Part shown: positions 10,820-22,111 of the stretch, one piece after another
Layout of the letters: every line of letters begins with the position of its first letter
Numbering within the stretch: position 1 is the first letter of the stretch
Assembly (NCBI GenBank): GCA_015680685.1
Contig: MNCI01010115.1
Span: forward strand, 256,778 to 320,777
DNA length: 64,000 nt
Direction of reading: 5' to 3'
Origin: Gnetum montanum
Taxonomy: Eukaryota; Streptophyta; Gnetopsida; Gnetales; Gnetaceae
Made by a program: the position numbers and the translations under genes
Notes under the pieces: generated by a model
Database searches by the model: none
What the model saw: only the letters and a program-made list of their open reading frames with translations
What the model was told of the DNA's origin: nothing

Positions 10820-11657
10820 AAAATTTTATATATTGCACAGAATGCTAAACTTGAAAACTGCAATAATGCGAACAATGCTAAACCTGCAAGAAATGCTAAA
10901 CTTGCAAATCGTAATAATGATAAACTACCAAAACATGCAAACCATGATAGTGCTAAACATGCAAACATGCAAGATGAAATGCTAATCCTATGTAAGACGT
11001 GTTGTGCCCCAATGAGTACTAGGTGCATCAAATATATGCATTGTCATCCTATATCCACGGGGGCAATAGGATATTTTTTTGCTAATCTATGATATGTTAT
11101 GTTAATTTTGCTATGTTTAATTTTTAATATTTTTTGAAAAAATGCATCTAATGTATGTGTACTGATGCTTCTTTTATTGCTTTTATATTTTCAGGGTGCT
11201 ACTAAAGCCCATCATAGTCATCGTTGGTCTCATTGGCATTCTCTGCTACATGAGCAAGCCTGTCCCCAACACACCTACACTGGATATTTGTGTAGGTCAT
11301 TAGGTAGTTTTGTTTTGACTAAGGGCACATGAATTCTTGGAGTTTCTTCTCTGACACTTTTGTGTGATGATGTTGTCACACTTAGTGATAGACGCTACCA
11401 ACGTCCTCACAAAGGAATTTTTACTTGGGGTTAACTGGGAGATTTTGAGATTCATATTCAATGAGTTCACTATTGATGATGATGGAGGAGGTGGTTCTAT
11501 TAGAGGCTCTAGGTTTGCTTAGCCTTTATGTAGGATCTGGTAGATGCTAAACTTCTTTTATTACAACAAAAGAAACACCCTCTTGGTTGCTCTATGAATG
11601 CACACTTTGTTCTAGAACTCACCTAGATCCATATACTACATTATAAGGTAAGTGCTT
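10820..11657 (+). pseudogene. Element B passenger gene, exons 1-2 (NIF/FCP1-like domain)
   Basis: The plus strand here is antisense to element B. An Asn/Lys/Ala-rich exon (about 10830-11058) ends with a Cys-rich CKTCC segment that matches D. After an intron with a T-rich end and acceptor CAG at 11200, exon 2 runs to the donor at 11649 (AAG|GTAAGT). It holds a hydrophobic strand VIVGLIGILCY, an RAHEFLEFLL helix and NTLLVAL, the order found in FCP1/NIF-type HAD phosphatases. Stops are present. Element C has inserted nine bases into the following intron. Confidence 0.65.
11653..11657. repeat. Target-site duplication of element C, left copy
   Basis: TGCTT precedes the LTR; TGCTC follows the 3' LTR at 28106-28110. 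One of five bases differs, as expected in an old insertion. Confidence 0.75.
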
Positions 11658-13169
11658 TGAAACAACATGAAAATTTTGAGGCCTCAATGGTTTAGCAAAA
11701 TCTTGCAAGTTAGGCAAGGACGTGCGACAAGTTGTGGCTCTACAAGTTCCCTTTTTGGCTAAGGGTCTATTATGCCGCACTATACAGTGCAACGTAATAG
11801 AATCTAGAGGATAGAATAAGATAAGGGATGGACAATGGTAAGCCTTCAACTTCACAAGTTGGCTATGTTTCGAAAATCTTAACTTTTAGCATAATACAGC
11901 ACGTTATGCAATGCAGCATAATGTAGCGTAACACAGCGTAATGCAAGAAGATAGTCCATCTAGTCGCAACGACAGAGATAGCAAAATTTGAGACCTCAAT
12001 AGATTAGAAAAATCTCAAGGCTCAGGCAAAGATCTACAACATGTCACATCTCAACAAATTTTTCTTTTTTTTTCGGCTAAGGGCCTATTACGCTACATTA
12101 CACAGTGTAATGTAATAAACCCTAGAAAGACTAAACAGAAACAAGGGAAGCACGACAACAACACTTCATTTTTTTGCAGGTTTGCTATCTTACGCTGAAT
12201 TACGCTATGTTGTGTAATGTAGCATGACACAACGTAATACAAGCAACAACAAAGATAGCAACGTTCAAGAATTAGCAGTCCATACATCACAATACGCTCT
12301 CTAGCGTATTACAGTGTAACCATAGAACACTTTGTTGCCAAAACTCCAAAAAAAGTAGATTACGATACATTACGCTTTAGAGCGTAATGCAGCATAGCGC
12401 CACAAGCTTCAAACACAAACACATCAAGGTAATGGAATTTTTTAGGTTCAGGACACATGTCATCTAAACCACATTTTTCTTCTGACCTTAATGAAATAAA
12501 TACTCCAGTTGACAAGGATCAAAGGGTTGGCAAAAATTTTTCTAGATAGGGAAAATTCTCTTCGTGAGCAATGTTCTTTCATTGGAAATTGTTGAAAGCT
12601 TTTGGTAAAGATTGAGAAGAGAAAAAAAGGGGATCAGTGATCGTAAGAACGTCGAAAGTGATTGGAAAGAATCTTTCATTAGAAATAGCTAGTTAACAAA
12701 TATTCTACTTTGGGTCTGACTCCCTTACACCCAGATTGGCTAGAACAAGATAGATCAACCTTTTCATGTTGTTGGCACATGCTTCATCTAAATTGAAGTC
12801 TTCCTATAATCATTGTATCCAACATATTTTTTTTATGAGCTAAATCCCAGGTCTTGGGATTGCCCACTCTCTAAATCTGGTTCCCTGCACCTTATCTATA
12901 TAGATTTTGCAATCACTTTGAATCATTTACATCAGTCTCAATTACCTTCAAGATTAACGATATTATATCTCCTCATTGAAATTGCCATTTTGCCATCTGG
13001 TTATTATAAAATTTTACTGATTAAGTAAGTCCCTGTCTTATCGACAACACCATTCAAGGCACCTTAGATTTTTCTTCTCCAGCATAGCCCTTGCATGGAT
13101 CCGAGGTTGGAACTGTGTACATGGAACTTTGCTTGGTATTTCCAATGACTGATATTTTCCGTCGTTACA
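11658..13169 (+). repeat. 5' LTR of element C
   Basis: It starts TGAAACAACATG and ends CGTTACA; length is about 1512 bp. The subfamily differs from A/B/D/F but shares the ends and the dyad habit: AATACGCTCTCTAGCGTATT at 12291-12310, arms CATTACGCT/AGCGTAATG at 12368-12389, and CATTACAC-A-GTGTAATG at 12096-12112. The TATA position (about 12491) is changed to ATGAAATAAATA. Confidence 0.9.
12291..12310. repeat. LTR dyad AATACGCTCTCTAGCGTATT of element C
   Basis: Eight-base perfect arms lie around CTCT. The 3' LTR has AATATGCTCTCTAGCATATT at 27204-27223, where one arm base and its partner have both changed, so pairing is preserved. Confidence 0.75.
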
Positions 13170-13195
13170 TTTTTATAGAGCTAGAAGGAGGGCCT
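13170..13195 (+). promoter_or_regulatory. Primer-binding-site-like motif of element C
   Basis: TTTTTATAGAGCTAGAAGGA follows the LTR at once and continues GGGCC. The core GCTAGAAGGAGGGCC is shared with A, B and F although their LTRs differ, which supports a functional site. The opening TGG expected of a tRNA site is not intact. Confidence 0.5.
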
Positions 13196-13424
13196 TCACA
13201 TCTGATCCACACTTTATGGGTATTCTTATAAGTTTTCTGTACCCATTTTCGATCAACGTAAATGTAATACCTCCATGGTTGTTTACAAGATTGTGTGGTG
13301 CAGATCGGTCGCTTCGATGATTCCTTTGGAATCCTACAGGGTAGAAAGCCTAATTATTGCATTATTTTTCCTTTGCCCTTGTGATCTTTATCCTTGTTGT
13401 CATTACTCTTAAACCACGTAGAGA

Positions 13425-15560
13425 ATGGCTACATCAACCACCGCTATTGACACTACTAACCTTGAGAATCCTTGGACTCTACAAGCCACCTCTCCTATGG
13501 TCAAGCCACCAACTAGTCCAATTCGACCATGCCACTCCCTCAGGCTTAAAAAAAAGGGTTTGAGGGACATGCTCAGTGCAAGGAACATTACAATTTACTC
13601 TATGCTAAACTTGCAGTAAACCTGCCCATGTATCCACAAGAACTCAAAGAAAAATGAGAATACGAGTTCATATACTGCAATGGGAAGGAATTTATTCATC
13701 CACATAACACCATTGTACCCATAAAAAATCAACAATAGTGGATCCTAGATCAAATGATGATGGCTAGGACATCAACAAAACAATGAGAGGAGTTGTTCTG
13801 TGAGGAAGCGCTTCATAACGGGCAAGACGATCTAGACTCCCACTTTGAGGAAGGGAGTCATGCTAATTTTTCCATATCCACTCCCTCCATGATGTTCTAT
13901 GTAAATCTGTTGTTCATGGTCACCATGCCCTTGACATTATCTAATACTAACCAAGTCCTGCACTCNCACATGACAAGGCCCACCACTATAGCATGGTGGG
14001 CTACAAACATGCCTCTCATTGTGCATCCTACGCAGATGTCCCATTTCCTCCATCATAAAAACCAGGTCCCTTAGGTGCTAAACCCCACTATAGGGTCATT
14101 GTCTGTGCCCTTGACCATTCAAACAACATATCCAATAGCACAGACAATGGTGGCCACCCCATCTATGCCACCTACTGGGTGGTGGATGCCACAAGCAACA
14201 CTGCCTGTAGGGACAATTCCGATAGCATAGCCCATCGGCCAAGCTGTCGCCCCTATTCCACCACCTAGTGTGGCTCCTCTTGCCATTCCACAAATGACCT
14301 CTTCATCTATGGTTCTGGATCGAGCCTTCCAGCATATTTACACCCTTACAGAGGAAGTTAAATGCCTCAAGGCTCCCAGTTCTGACACAATAAAAGTCAT
14401 GGATTTTTACCATGACGATCCTATTAGTCTGGTAGTGCCTATTTCATCGTTACCTCGTGGGATGCCACTTCCCCATTTTACAAAATACAATGGGGAAGGC
14501 AATCCCAATGTCCATTTAGTTACTCTCAGATCAGAGTCACTTTTATTACAATGATGGCCACATACTATCATCTATGTCTTTGCTATGTCTCTAATGGGTA
14601 AAGCTTTAGACTGGTATCAAGCACTCCTGCGTGCTTCCATCTCAACTTTGGAAGAGCTATTAACTCAGTTCTTGACTCATTTCAAGTACAATATGAAACT
14701 ATAAGTCATGTTGGACCAACTCATGGGAGTCAAGCAAGACCTGCTCGAGTCAGTTCAAAAGTTTATATAGTGGTAGAGCACCACCTTGAACGAAATCCAC
14801 GAACCCATTGCAGAAGCCCATCTGTTGGCAATATTCAAGTGGGTAGTTAATGAATTTATCAAGTCTAAGTTATATTACCTTGCTCCATGCTCCCTTAGCC
14901 AATCCTTCACTCAGACTAAGAGCATCCAAGATGTGGCAGAGGCTAGCAAGGATCTAGCGTATGTGGTCTACAAAAATTCCCACAACAAGGGTAAGGACAA
15001 AGGCAAGGCTATGAGAACAATAGTAGCAGCGGTTGCTAAGGTAGCCAAGAAGAAAAACAACAACAAAAAAATATCTGCGGAGCCTACTGAGCCCACAACT
15101 AGCTCAAATAGTGCCAATAAAGAAACTCCTTCCAACCCTGAAGCATCTCTACAGCCAAGGCCTAAATTTGAGCGTAAGGATCGCTCAAATTACATGGCTC
15201 TACCTATAAAGCCTTCAGAACTTCTGAAGAAATTATTGGGAACTGGCCACATTTGACACAAGAAGGTGTCCAAGGAGACTATGAAATGTCATAGGCACCA
15301 TTGTGAGCTACTCAAGAACCCATCCTTGGCCCAACCTAATGAACCGCCAGTCCCCAGGAACTTCAGGCTGAACTAGTTTTGCAACTACCACCAATTTTAT
15401 GGTCATGAAAAAAATTACTATTGGGCATTGAAAGATGACATTCAATGCATGATCGATGAAGGTGCCCTAACCTTATATAGTAGTAATTCAATCCATCTAG
15501 AAAACCAACCCATGCATGTGTACCAGGACCTGTTAAACGCAAATAACACAGGGTAAACTA
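13425..15560 (+). pseudogene. Element C gag
   Basis: The frame starts at ATG 13425 (MATSTTAIDTTNLENPW). The capsid part lies at 14270-14720 (LPRGMPLPHFTKYNGEGNPN, then KALDWYQALLR). The C-terminal block is at 14786-15254, ending in a Lys-rich stretch, and the zinc knuckle CNYHQFYGHEKNYYWAL is near 15378-15430. The pattern is CX2HX4H with the last Cys replaced by Tyr. The product is the particle-forming Gag. Several frame changes and stops are present, and one undetermined base (n) lies at 13966. Confidence 0.8.
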
Positions 15561-17010
15561 TCAATGTAGTGGGTAAGGAGGGTGATGACCAGGCATAGCC
15601 AAAGAAATCCTTTGTGTTGCATGTGCCTCCTCACCCACCTTAGATGACAAGCCCATCAACATCGATGAGTATGGTTCAGCGATAACCTTTCATCCTCTGA
15701 GTCCCATCTCCTATCATCATCCCACACCCCACTATCGGTAAAGCCATGACCCAGCCTGCACCCACACATAGGGCACCCTTTGTCATCAGGGTGCCAAATC
15801 TGTTAGTTGCTCTTGCTATGTAGGAGAAAATCTCTAAGTCAATGCCCCAATCATAACCTAACAAGAAAGAAGAAGGGTGTATGATGGGTAACATAACCAA
15901 GGACCGACTTACGCTAAGGCTTCCCAAGCCTACATCCCTCGGCTCGGTGCCCTTGGCCCCACCAAATTCTAAAAAAGGTGATATTATGCAAACGTGGCCA
16001 CCTTTTCCCAGCACAAGAAAATACAATCCTCAATCAAAAATTGTTACACCCTAAGAAATCCATCTCCTGCTACAAATGGAGGAAGAGAAGGGTAACAAAC
16101 AACCAGATCGTGGGCATGATCTCCTTGACGCTTTTACAGAAGTCAAGTAGGCTCTCAAACAGAAAAATACAATGCTGAGCCTATACGACTTGTTGATGAC
16201 TACCCAAAAGCATCATGTAGCCATGGTTCACATGCTAATGTCCATACCAGTAGATGAAAACTTTCTAGCAGATGAAGAGGCAATCCATTCGGTTATGCTT
16301 CCTCACACTGCTGAACAACTATGATCCTCCCAATTAAAATTGCATGATGAATCCATTAAGGATGACCCAGAGAAGGATCAAGTGACAACAACACCCATGT
16401 TCATCACTATCTAGGTCAGCTAGTATAAAATCTAGAGAGTCACACAGATGACAGGACCGCTACCAATGTCATTCCATTCCCTATAGTGGAAAAATTAGGT
16501 TTTCTCAACCAGATCATTCCCACGATAATGACATGTTTGAAGTTATTTAACGGGAAAAGAGTGCAAGTTAAGGGAGTGGTACACATCAACTTTGTAGCAG
16601 GGGATCAATTCCCCACAAACGCAGTGTTCATCATCATCGAGGAGATGCTCAGCTTCAATCTAATCTTAGGGAGGTTCTGGTTAGCTCAATTAAGGGCAGT
16701 CTCATCACCCATTCATCAAGAGATTCACTTGCCCTATGCAGGAGGGGAAGTGATCATCCATGGTGATAAGATGACCCCTCAAGTAGTTAACAACGTAGAA
16801 ATGGAACAAGGGTTGGAGGTTGAAGTCCCCAAAGATCAAACCCCTATCCCAATAGTTGAATAGGCTAACATAGTGGCCAATGAAAGCTTGACTTGGGTTG
16901 AACTACCCTTCTAGGGAGAAGATGGTAGTGTAGAGGAATGCTATAATAAGCCTCCATACCTATACGCATTGCCAAACCTAATAATTATCAAGAAACAACT
17001 ATAGAGCTAA
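15561..17010 (+). pseudogene. Element C gag-pro linker and aspartic protease
   Basis: A degraded linker is followed by a protease domain at about 16430-16790. The active-site loop reads DRTATNV in place of the DDG seen in other copies. VEKLGFLNQI, LILGRFWLAQL and SSPIHQEIHLPY follow. The tail has WVELPF and ends near 17010, just before array-1. Confidence 0.75.
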
Positions 17011-17079
17011 CAAATGAAGACGCTGGTGTGACATGTTGTATCAGTCCATATTGTTTACTATTACATAGTTTAAGCTCTT

Positions 17080-17600
17080 TCATGTGTCACATTATTCTTT
17101 TACACATACAATGGCCTAGCTCGAAATGGCCTTAAACTATTTACAACCTACTACGGCCTAAAACTGGAAATTTTTTTTTCTTACACTTACGATGGCATGG
17201 CTGGAAATGGCCTTAAACTATTTACAGCCTGAACTAGCCTTAAATTATTTATGGCTTGAAATGGCCTTAAACTATTTACGGCTTGCTATGACCTAAAACT
17301 CACAATTTTGTTTTTTTTTCTTATGCTTACAATGGCATGGCCTGAAATGGCCTTAAACTATTTACAGCTCGAAATGGCCTTAAACTATTTATGGACCAAA
17401 ATGACCTTAAACTATTTATGGCCTGCTATGGCCTAAAACTAGCAATTTTGTTTTTTTTTCTTACACTTATGATAGCCTGGCCCGAAATGGCCTTAAACTA
17501 TTTACAACCCACTACGGCCTAAAACTAGAAATTTCGTTTATTCGTTTATGTTTATGATGGCATGACCCAAAATGGCCTTAAACTATTTATGGCCTACTAT
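17080..17600 (+). repeat. Array-1 tandem repeats of element C, with a higher-order pattern
   Basis: The short unit is about 27 bp (GAAATGGCCTTAAACTATTT plus an ACGGCCT-like end), repeated many times. A larger period of about 140 bp is marked by poly-T runs followed by CTTACACTTACGATGGCATGG-like words near 17165, 17303, 17443 and, more loosely, 17530. It lies between the protease 3' end and the 3' end of the opposing antisense gene. Related arrays occupy the same place in B and E. Confidence 0.85.
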
Positions 17601-17708
17601 ATGTTCCACTTTATGAAAGATAAAATATTTACTCCATCATACATGGGCCAAAAAACATTATCTTTAATTCCATTCCAATATAATAAAATGTTGACCAATA
17701 CATTCACA

Positions 17709-18011
17709 TCACACATCACCTTTACTAACACTTCCACCTATGTCATCCAACTCCACTTCTGCCTCAAGAAAATCATCCTCGTAGGGACCGTATTTGTGTG
17801 GTGTCTCTTCGTGGGGGCAGTCCTCTCTGCAAGGCTCTTTCTCACGGGATTTCTCACCGTGAGTTTGATCATCTTCATTACGCACCTCCTCATGGAGGTC
17901 CTCTTCATGAGGACCATCATCTTCATTACACTCCTCCTCGTGAAGATCCTTTTCGCGATGACCATCATCTCCATTACGGTCATCCTCATGAGGATCCTCC
18001 TTGTTCTGATC
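17709..18011 (-). CDS. Passenger gene exon 8: acidic His-rich repeat tail
   Basis: Minus-strand exon after the acceptor CGTAG, open for 100 codons to a TGA at 17711-17709. The peptide is built from units of 15-16 residues such as NEDDGPHEEDLHEEV and NEDDGHREKDLHEEE, then turns to a KEPCREDCPHEE-type end. It is strongly acidic with regular His. There are no internal stops, in contrast to exons 4 and 7. A plus-strand hydrophobic frame over the same bases is only its shadow. The exon joins exon 7 in frame across a 79-base intron. Confidence 0.65.
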   Translation of the reverse strand, partial: DQNKEDPHEDDRNGDDGHREKDLHEEECNEDDGPHEEDLHEEVRNEDDQTHGEKSREKEPCREDCPHEETPHKYGPYEDDFLEAEVELDDIGGSVSKGDV

Positions 18012-18090
18012 CTACGATTTGACATGATGTACACGTTAGCATTGCCATCGAGATTTCGCATAACAAAAGTGCAATAATCATACAACTTAC

Positions 18091-18911
18091 CTATGATGGT
18101 CCCATGTCAGCTGTGAAAGGAATCTATTCCAAACCAACCCACAGATATTGTATGATCTCATCCTTTGTAAGCTCAGACCAAATGGCATCTCCTAGATCAG
18201 TTTCAACCTTAACCTTCCCCTTCTCCACAGGATTCCATCAGGGCGGTTCAAGGGAGAAGGAAGGGATAGTGGTCTTCCTGCTAAGAAGGGTTATTTCCCT
18301 CTCTAGGGAAGCGCTTACTGTCACTTGCTCCTGAAAAATTCTCTATGCTCCAGAAGCATCGATGACATTAAGAAATAGCCAAAGGGATCATGCTTCAACA
18401 GCAAAATCACTGTAATGTTAGCGGTAGGCAGCACATTCTCTCTTATACACATGCTTATGATCTTTATGTGTCTGCCCCCATTCTTGGACCATCGCGTTGT
18501 AATCCTTCCAGTCTTGGTCCTTCTAGGCTAGGAGATTCATTTGCATCCATTGCTCAATAAGTTCACGACTGGCTTGGACGTTGTTTCTAACGATTGTCTA
18601 ATAGAGGGTGTAGTCAATTATGACTATCTGCTAGTTCTCATCATTGGCCCCTCAAGCTAGCAAAAATTCATTTTGAGACTCCAAGTCCTCAACCCTACCA
18701 ATTAGGAACGTCTTCTTCTTTTCTACTTTCTGCAACCTCTTCCAAAGAGATTCGTTGATGTTCTGGCACTCCCATAAAGAGTGGGTCGAGCGTAACACAC
18801 ATTTACACATTTTGTCGTAAAGGCTGTGTGGCACTTCGGTCAGCTCTGGTGAGGGTTCAGGGGTGGTGTCCAAGTCAATGGACTCTTTGGGATCCCATCT
18901 GAGGCAAAATC
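18091..18911 (-). pseudogene. Passenger gene exon 7: helical C-terminal domain
   Basis: The exon is 821 nt. It starts GFCLRWDPKES, followed by an acidic stretch, then LYDKMCKCVLRSTHSLWEC and NESLWKRLQKVEKKKTFLIG. Heptad-like Leu/Glu/Lys spacing suggests a coiled coil. Later come a VNNVQASRELIEQWMQMNLL-like helix and a terminal TKDEIIQYL. Homologues are 30292-31140 (B), 58190-59000 (D) and 40690-41420 (E). Ten in-frame stops are present, all transition-type. Confidence 0.65.
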
Positions 18912-19609
18912 CTGTAACATAAAAATAATAGTGAGACGCAACAAAATGATATAATATCGTAATGTTAGCAATCCCCACATTATAAAACTTGCGTACCAAT
19001 CTCAGGATCTATTTGCTCTAAGTGGCCGATCATATCCTTCGCAATGCCTTCCATAAAGGCAAATTTATCGGGATTTGAACCCCTGACACCATGGTTCATC
19101 TCACCCGAATGTTGAGTGGGTGCTACTAACAAGGGGATGATGCCAGCATTAGAAGTACCTATTACGCAAAAAAAAAGGGCTAGACATAGTGTGATAGACA
19201 TAAAATATAATTGAGACATTACGATAACTCAAAACTCAATCTAACAAAACCCTCAATGGTAGTAACATGAGACTGCCCTGTAAGGAAAAGGCAAACTCAC
19301 TAGCGACAAGCTGCTCCCCTCTTCTCAGTTCATTCAAAAGGACCTCAGCATCCTCTACTTGCATCTCTTCTTCACGCATAGGAACCTGTGTGCCACTTGC
19401 ATTACTAACAGGGGCCTCCTTTTTCAAAATTGGAGCCCCTCCTTCACATTGTATGACTATTGCCCCTATTTTAAGGGTCAACTTCTCTACATTCTTCCCT
19501 TTGTCTGCTAAAAAAAATAGTTAGTCAAAAGACTTACAAACACTACATGACACCACGTCTATACATAGTGTAACAAATATCTAAACTAATTATGCATCTC
19601 TTTACTTAC

Positions 19610-20659
19610 CAGTTGGGGGATCATTCTTGTGAAAGTTAATTTGCAACCTCTTTCTCTCCACGTCAGTCAAACCAGTGGACTCCACGGTTAGATGATGCTT
19701 TTTTCAATGGACTGATGAATCCACTATTTCTGCTACAAGGCATTTCCCCCTCAACAAAATACTGGTGAAAGAAGGAAGCACTCCACCCACACTATCCTGG
19801 CCCTGCGTATGAGGCGCAACCAAACTCTTAGTCGTAAGTGAAAGCAAATCCCCAATGCCTTTGAAGGGATCTTGCGATCAGGTAGTGCCAAAAACTTGGG
19901 AAATCCAAGGTTTGGAAACCTGGTTATGATCCTGCTACATCTAGATTCCATCCCTCTGAACCACCAAGAATTTGGCAAAATGTCGAAAGCAAGCTATAAA
20001 GAAGGAAAAATGCACATTGAAGCAGGATTCAAGCTTCTTGCGAAGCTTGATAATTTCAGCTTGTAGACCTTCAGTGAAGTAGCTAGATCAATTATACCAT
20101 GTTTCCTCCTCCATAACCTCCCGCATGATTCAAGCCTATTCTATGGTAAGGATTCTCCCCTAGAAAAGTAACTTGGAGAAACCATGGGCTTGGAAGAGGG
20201 GATAAATGGTATGAGCCACCTCCAACTCGATCTTATTAGCAGGGATTCCTTTCACTTCCTTGTTAACCCCTAGCCACTCCTCTATCTCTTTCGGCTGCTT
20301 AGAACTCTTTTTTGACTTTTCTTCTACCAGAAGGCCATCATAGGAAAAGCCAAAAAAGTCAGTGAATAGTCAAGTGTCAATATCAAAACTTACATGCACG
20401 TTACGCACGCGTATGCAAAGACGCTCGGCTTCTTTGCTGAAGGAGTTGACTAAGGTTAGCATTTCACCCTTAGTGACGTTAGGGGTTACAGCCAAAAGCA
20501 ACTCCATTAGTCTAGATTCCTAGAGGTTACTAGTTAGGATAGCTGGGGCAACACTATGGCTAAGCCAATGTTGTGCTTCTTTTATGTCACCATATCGAAA
20601 CAAAAGACTGCTCGCTTCACGCCCAGAAGCCATAACCGTGATCTCCTGTGAGTCCCTAA
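19610..20659 (-). pseudogene. Passenger gene exon 4: unassigned conserved domain
   Basis: This 1050-nt exon is the longest. Landmarks are VRDSQEITVMASGREASSLL at the start, then RLMELLLAVTPNV, YDGLLVEEKSKKSS, KGIPANKIELEV, HGFSKLLF and FHKNDPPTG at the end. B shows the same order at 28560-29608 (RLMDLFLALSP, IDGLLVIDKANRR, KGIPIKDVLVLEV). The layout faintly resembles plant transposon-associated proteins, but I cannot name the family. There are nine stops and no frame change. Confidence 0.6.
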
Positions 20660-21126
20660 CTGTAAACATAAAATAAGGGTTTAGAAAAGATATGAAAATA
20701 AAATGATTTCACACATTGTTTTCATCCATAAGATTGTACAATAAACCACCGTAGCATAATTTACCGTGTCTGAAAGGCCAAGGAAATGGTGGAATTTTCT
20801 CTTGCACGTCTACGATAGTGAGAGGACGATCCAAAGTCCACTCCTTATCCAGCCATTCGAGCCTTTTGTAGTTGGTAAAAAATTTGACATAGTGGTTAGG
20901 GTAATGTGGGATTTCCAATTCTAGTTATCCCATAACACTAGCACGTACATTTCTAATAGAGGTGAACTCTTTTATAGCAATTTCAGTCATAGACAACATA
21001 TCTGTATCACCTTCGAGGCCATCATTATTGATGAAAAACCTACATCACAGAATGTAGACAATTATTTACACTTGTCACAAATTTAGACAAATAGTTAGCA
21101 TATTATGATGCTATGAAAACACTTAC

Positions 21127-21576
21127 CCACCTGCATAATACACAATCCTAGGTGGATTCTGGAAGTAGGCCGTAAGATGACGAGCCATGAATAGAGTGTT
21201 GTAGGCATGATAATAATTAAACCTAGGCATATCCTAGATCCAAGACAAATGGCTCAAACCCATAGTACTCTATTCATGGTCTTGCATCCACATAGTTTCG
21301 ATTGAGCCATCCACCAGAAATGTCAAAATGCTCTATGTTGATCCAACCAGTAGCATCTCCAAAATGACGACGGCTGTCTCGGATGGCATATGAAACCAAA
21401 TAATTAAGCTGTAATTACATAACAAAAACTGCAGAAGCTCCTGTGCACCTCTTCGGAACCAAACCACCTCCTCCTTTATACGAGCATGAGGAGGAGGAAC
21501 ATTGGCCATGGGGACATGTAAACAACACAGAACACCCACAATGTCCAAGATGATTAGGATGTGCTTTAGCATAATT
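21127..21576 (-). pseudogene. Passenger gene exon 2: FCP1/NIF-like HAD-fold domain
   Basis: The order of motifs is that of NIF-type phosphatases. A strand with the first Asp is seen (LIILDIVGVLC), then FRRGAQELLQFLL with SLIIWF, MWMQDHE, and NTLFMARHLTAYFQNPPRIV before the exon end. In active enzymes motif I is DxDx(T/V), the later Asp pair follows the NTLLV strand, and a Ser/Thr ends the IW strand. Here the second Asp is Val, the pair is Ala-Arg, and the IW strand is followed by Phe. The fold assignment is by eye; activity is unlikely. Confidence 0.6.
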
Positions 21577-22111
21577 CTTTACAATGAAATAGACTTATAT
21601 TAGAAACAACAATATAGACACACTAACAATGTAAGAGAAACATAGAAAAATTTTTCATTAGGCAACACTAGAGTTTCTGTTACCTTGACTCCCAGGAAAT
21701 TGTAGGTTACGCTAGAAATGCATTACGAAAACTGCCCAAACCCTTGAGATTGTGCAACATCTGTCCTTGACAACGACGATAAAAGTAATACTACGTATTA
21801 CCCCAGTGTAACATGCAATATTTATAAGCAATATGATGGAATCCTATTCATACTACATTAGGGTATAGTACCTGGACTCTCCTAGTTATGCATTGTGTGT
21901 GCACAATATCGTCCAAGATCGCCCTTACCCTTATGACTACACAAGGTCTATCTATGACAACAGTGATAGCAATAATAGTACAAACTATGATAGCTTAGCT
22001 TCTGTGACCAGGTATCAACGTCCACCATAATACACATCTTCAAAATAGGTACATTTGCGAAGCCATAACAACAAAAATAATAATCATGTAGGCGGGTAAA
22101 AAGCCACTTAC

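Noticed and set aside
17080-17600. Possible CRISPR array
   Set aside because: Repeats are imperfect, spacers are not unique, and the setting is a plant retrotransposon.
17562-18077. Plus-strand open frame of 171 codons with membrane-like residues
   Set aside because: It is the reverse side of the acidic repeat exon 8; runs of GAT/GAG on one strand give Ile/Leu/Phe on the other. No homologue in other copies.
19751-19978. Minus-strand open frame of 75 codons as a separate gene
   Set aside because: The exon 4 frame, confirmed by both splice junctions and by homology to B, is a different frame over the same bases.
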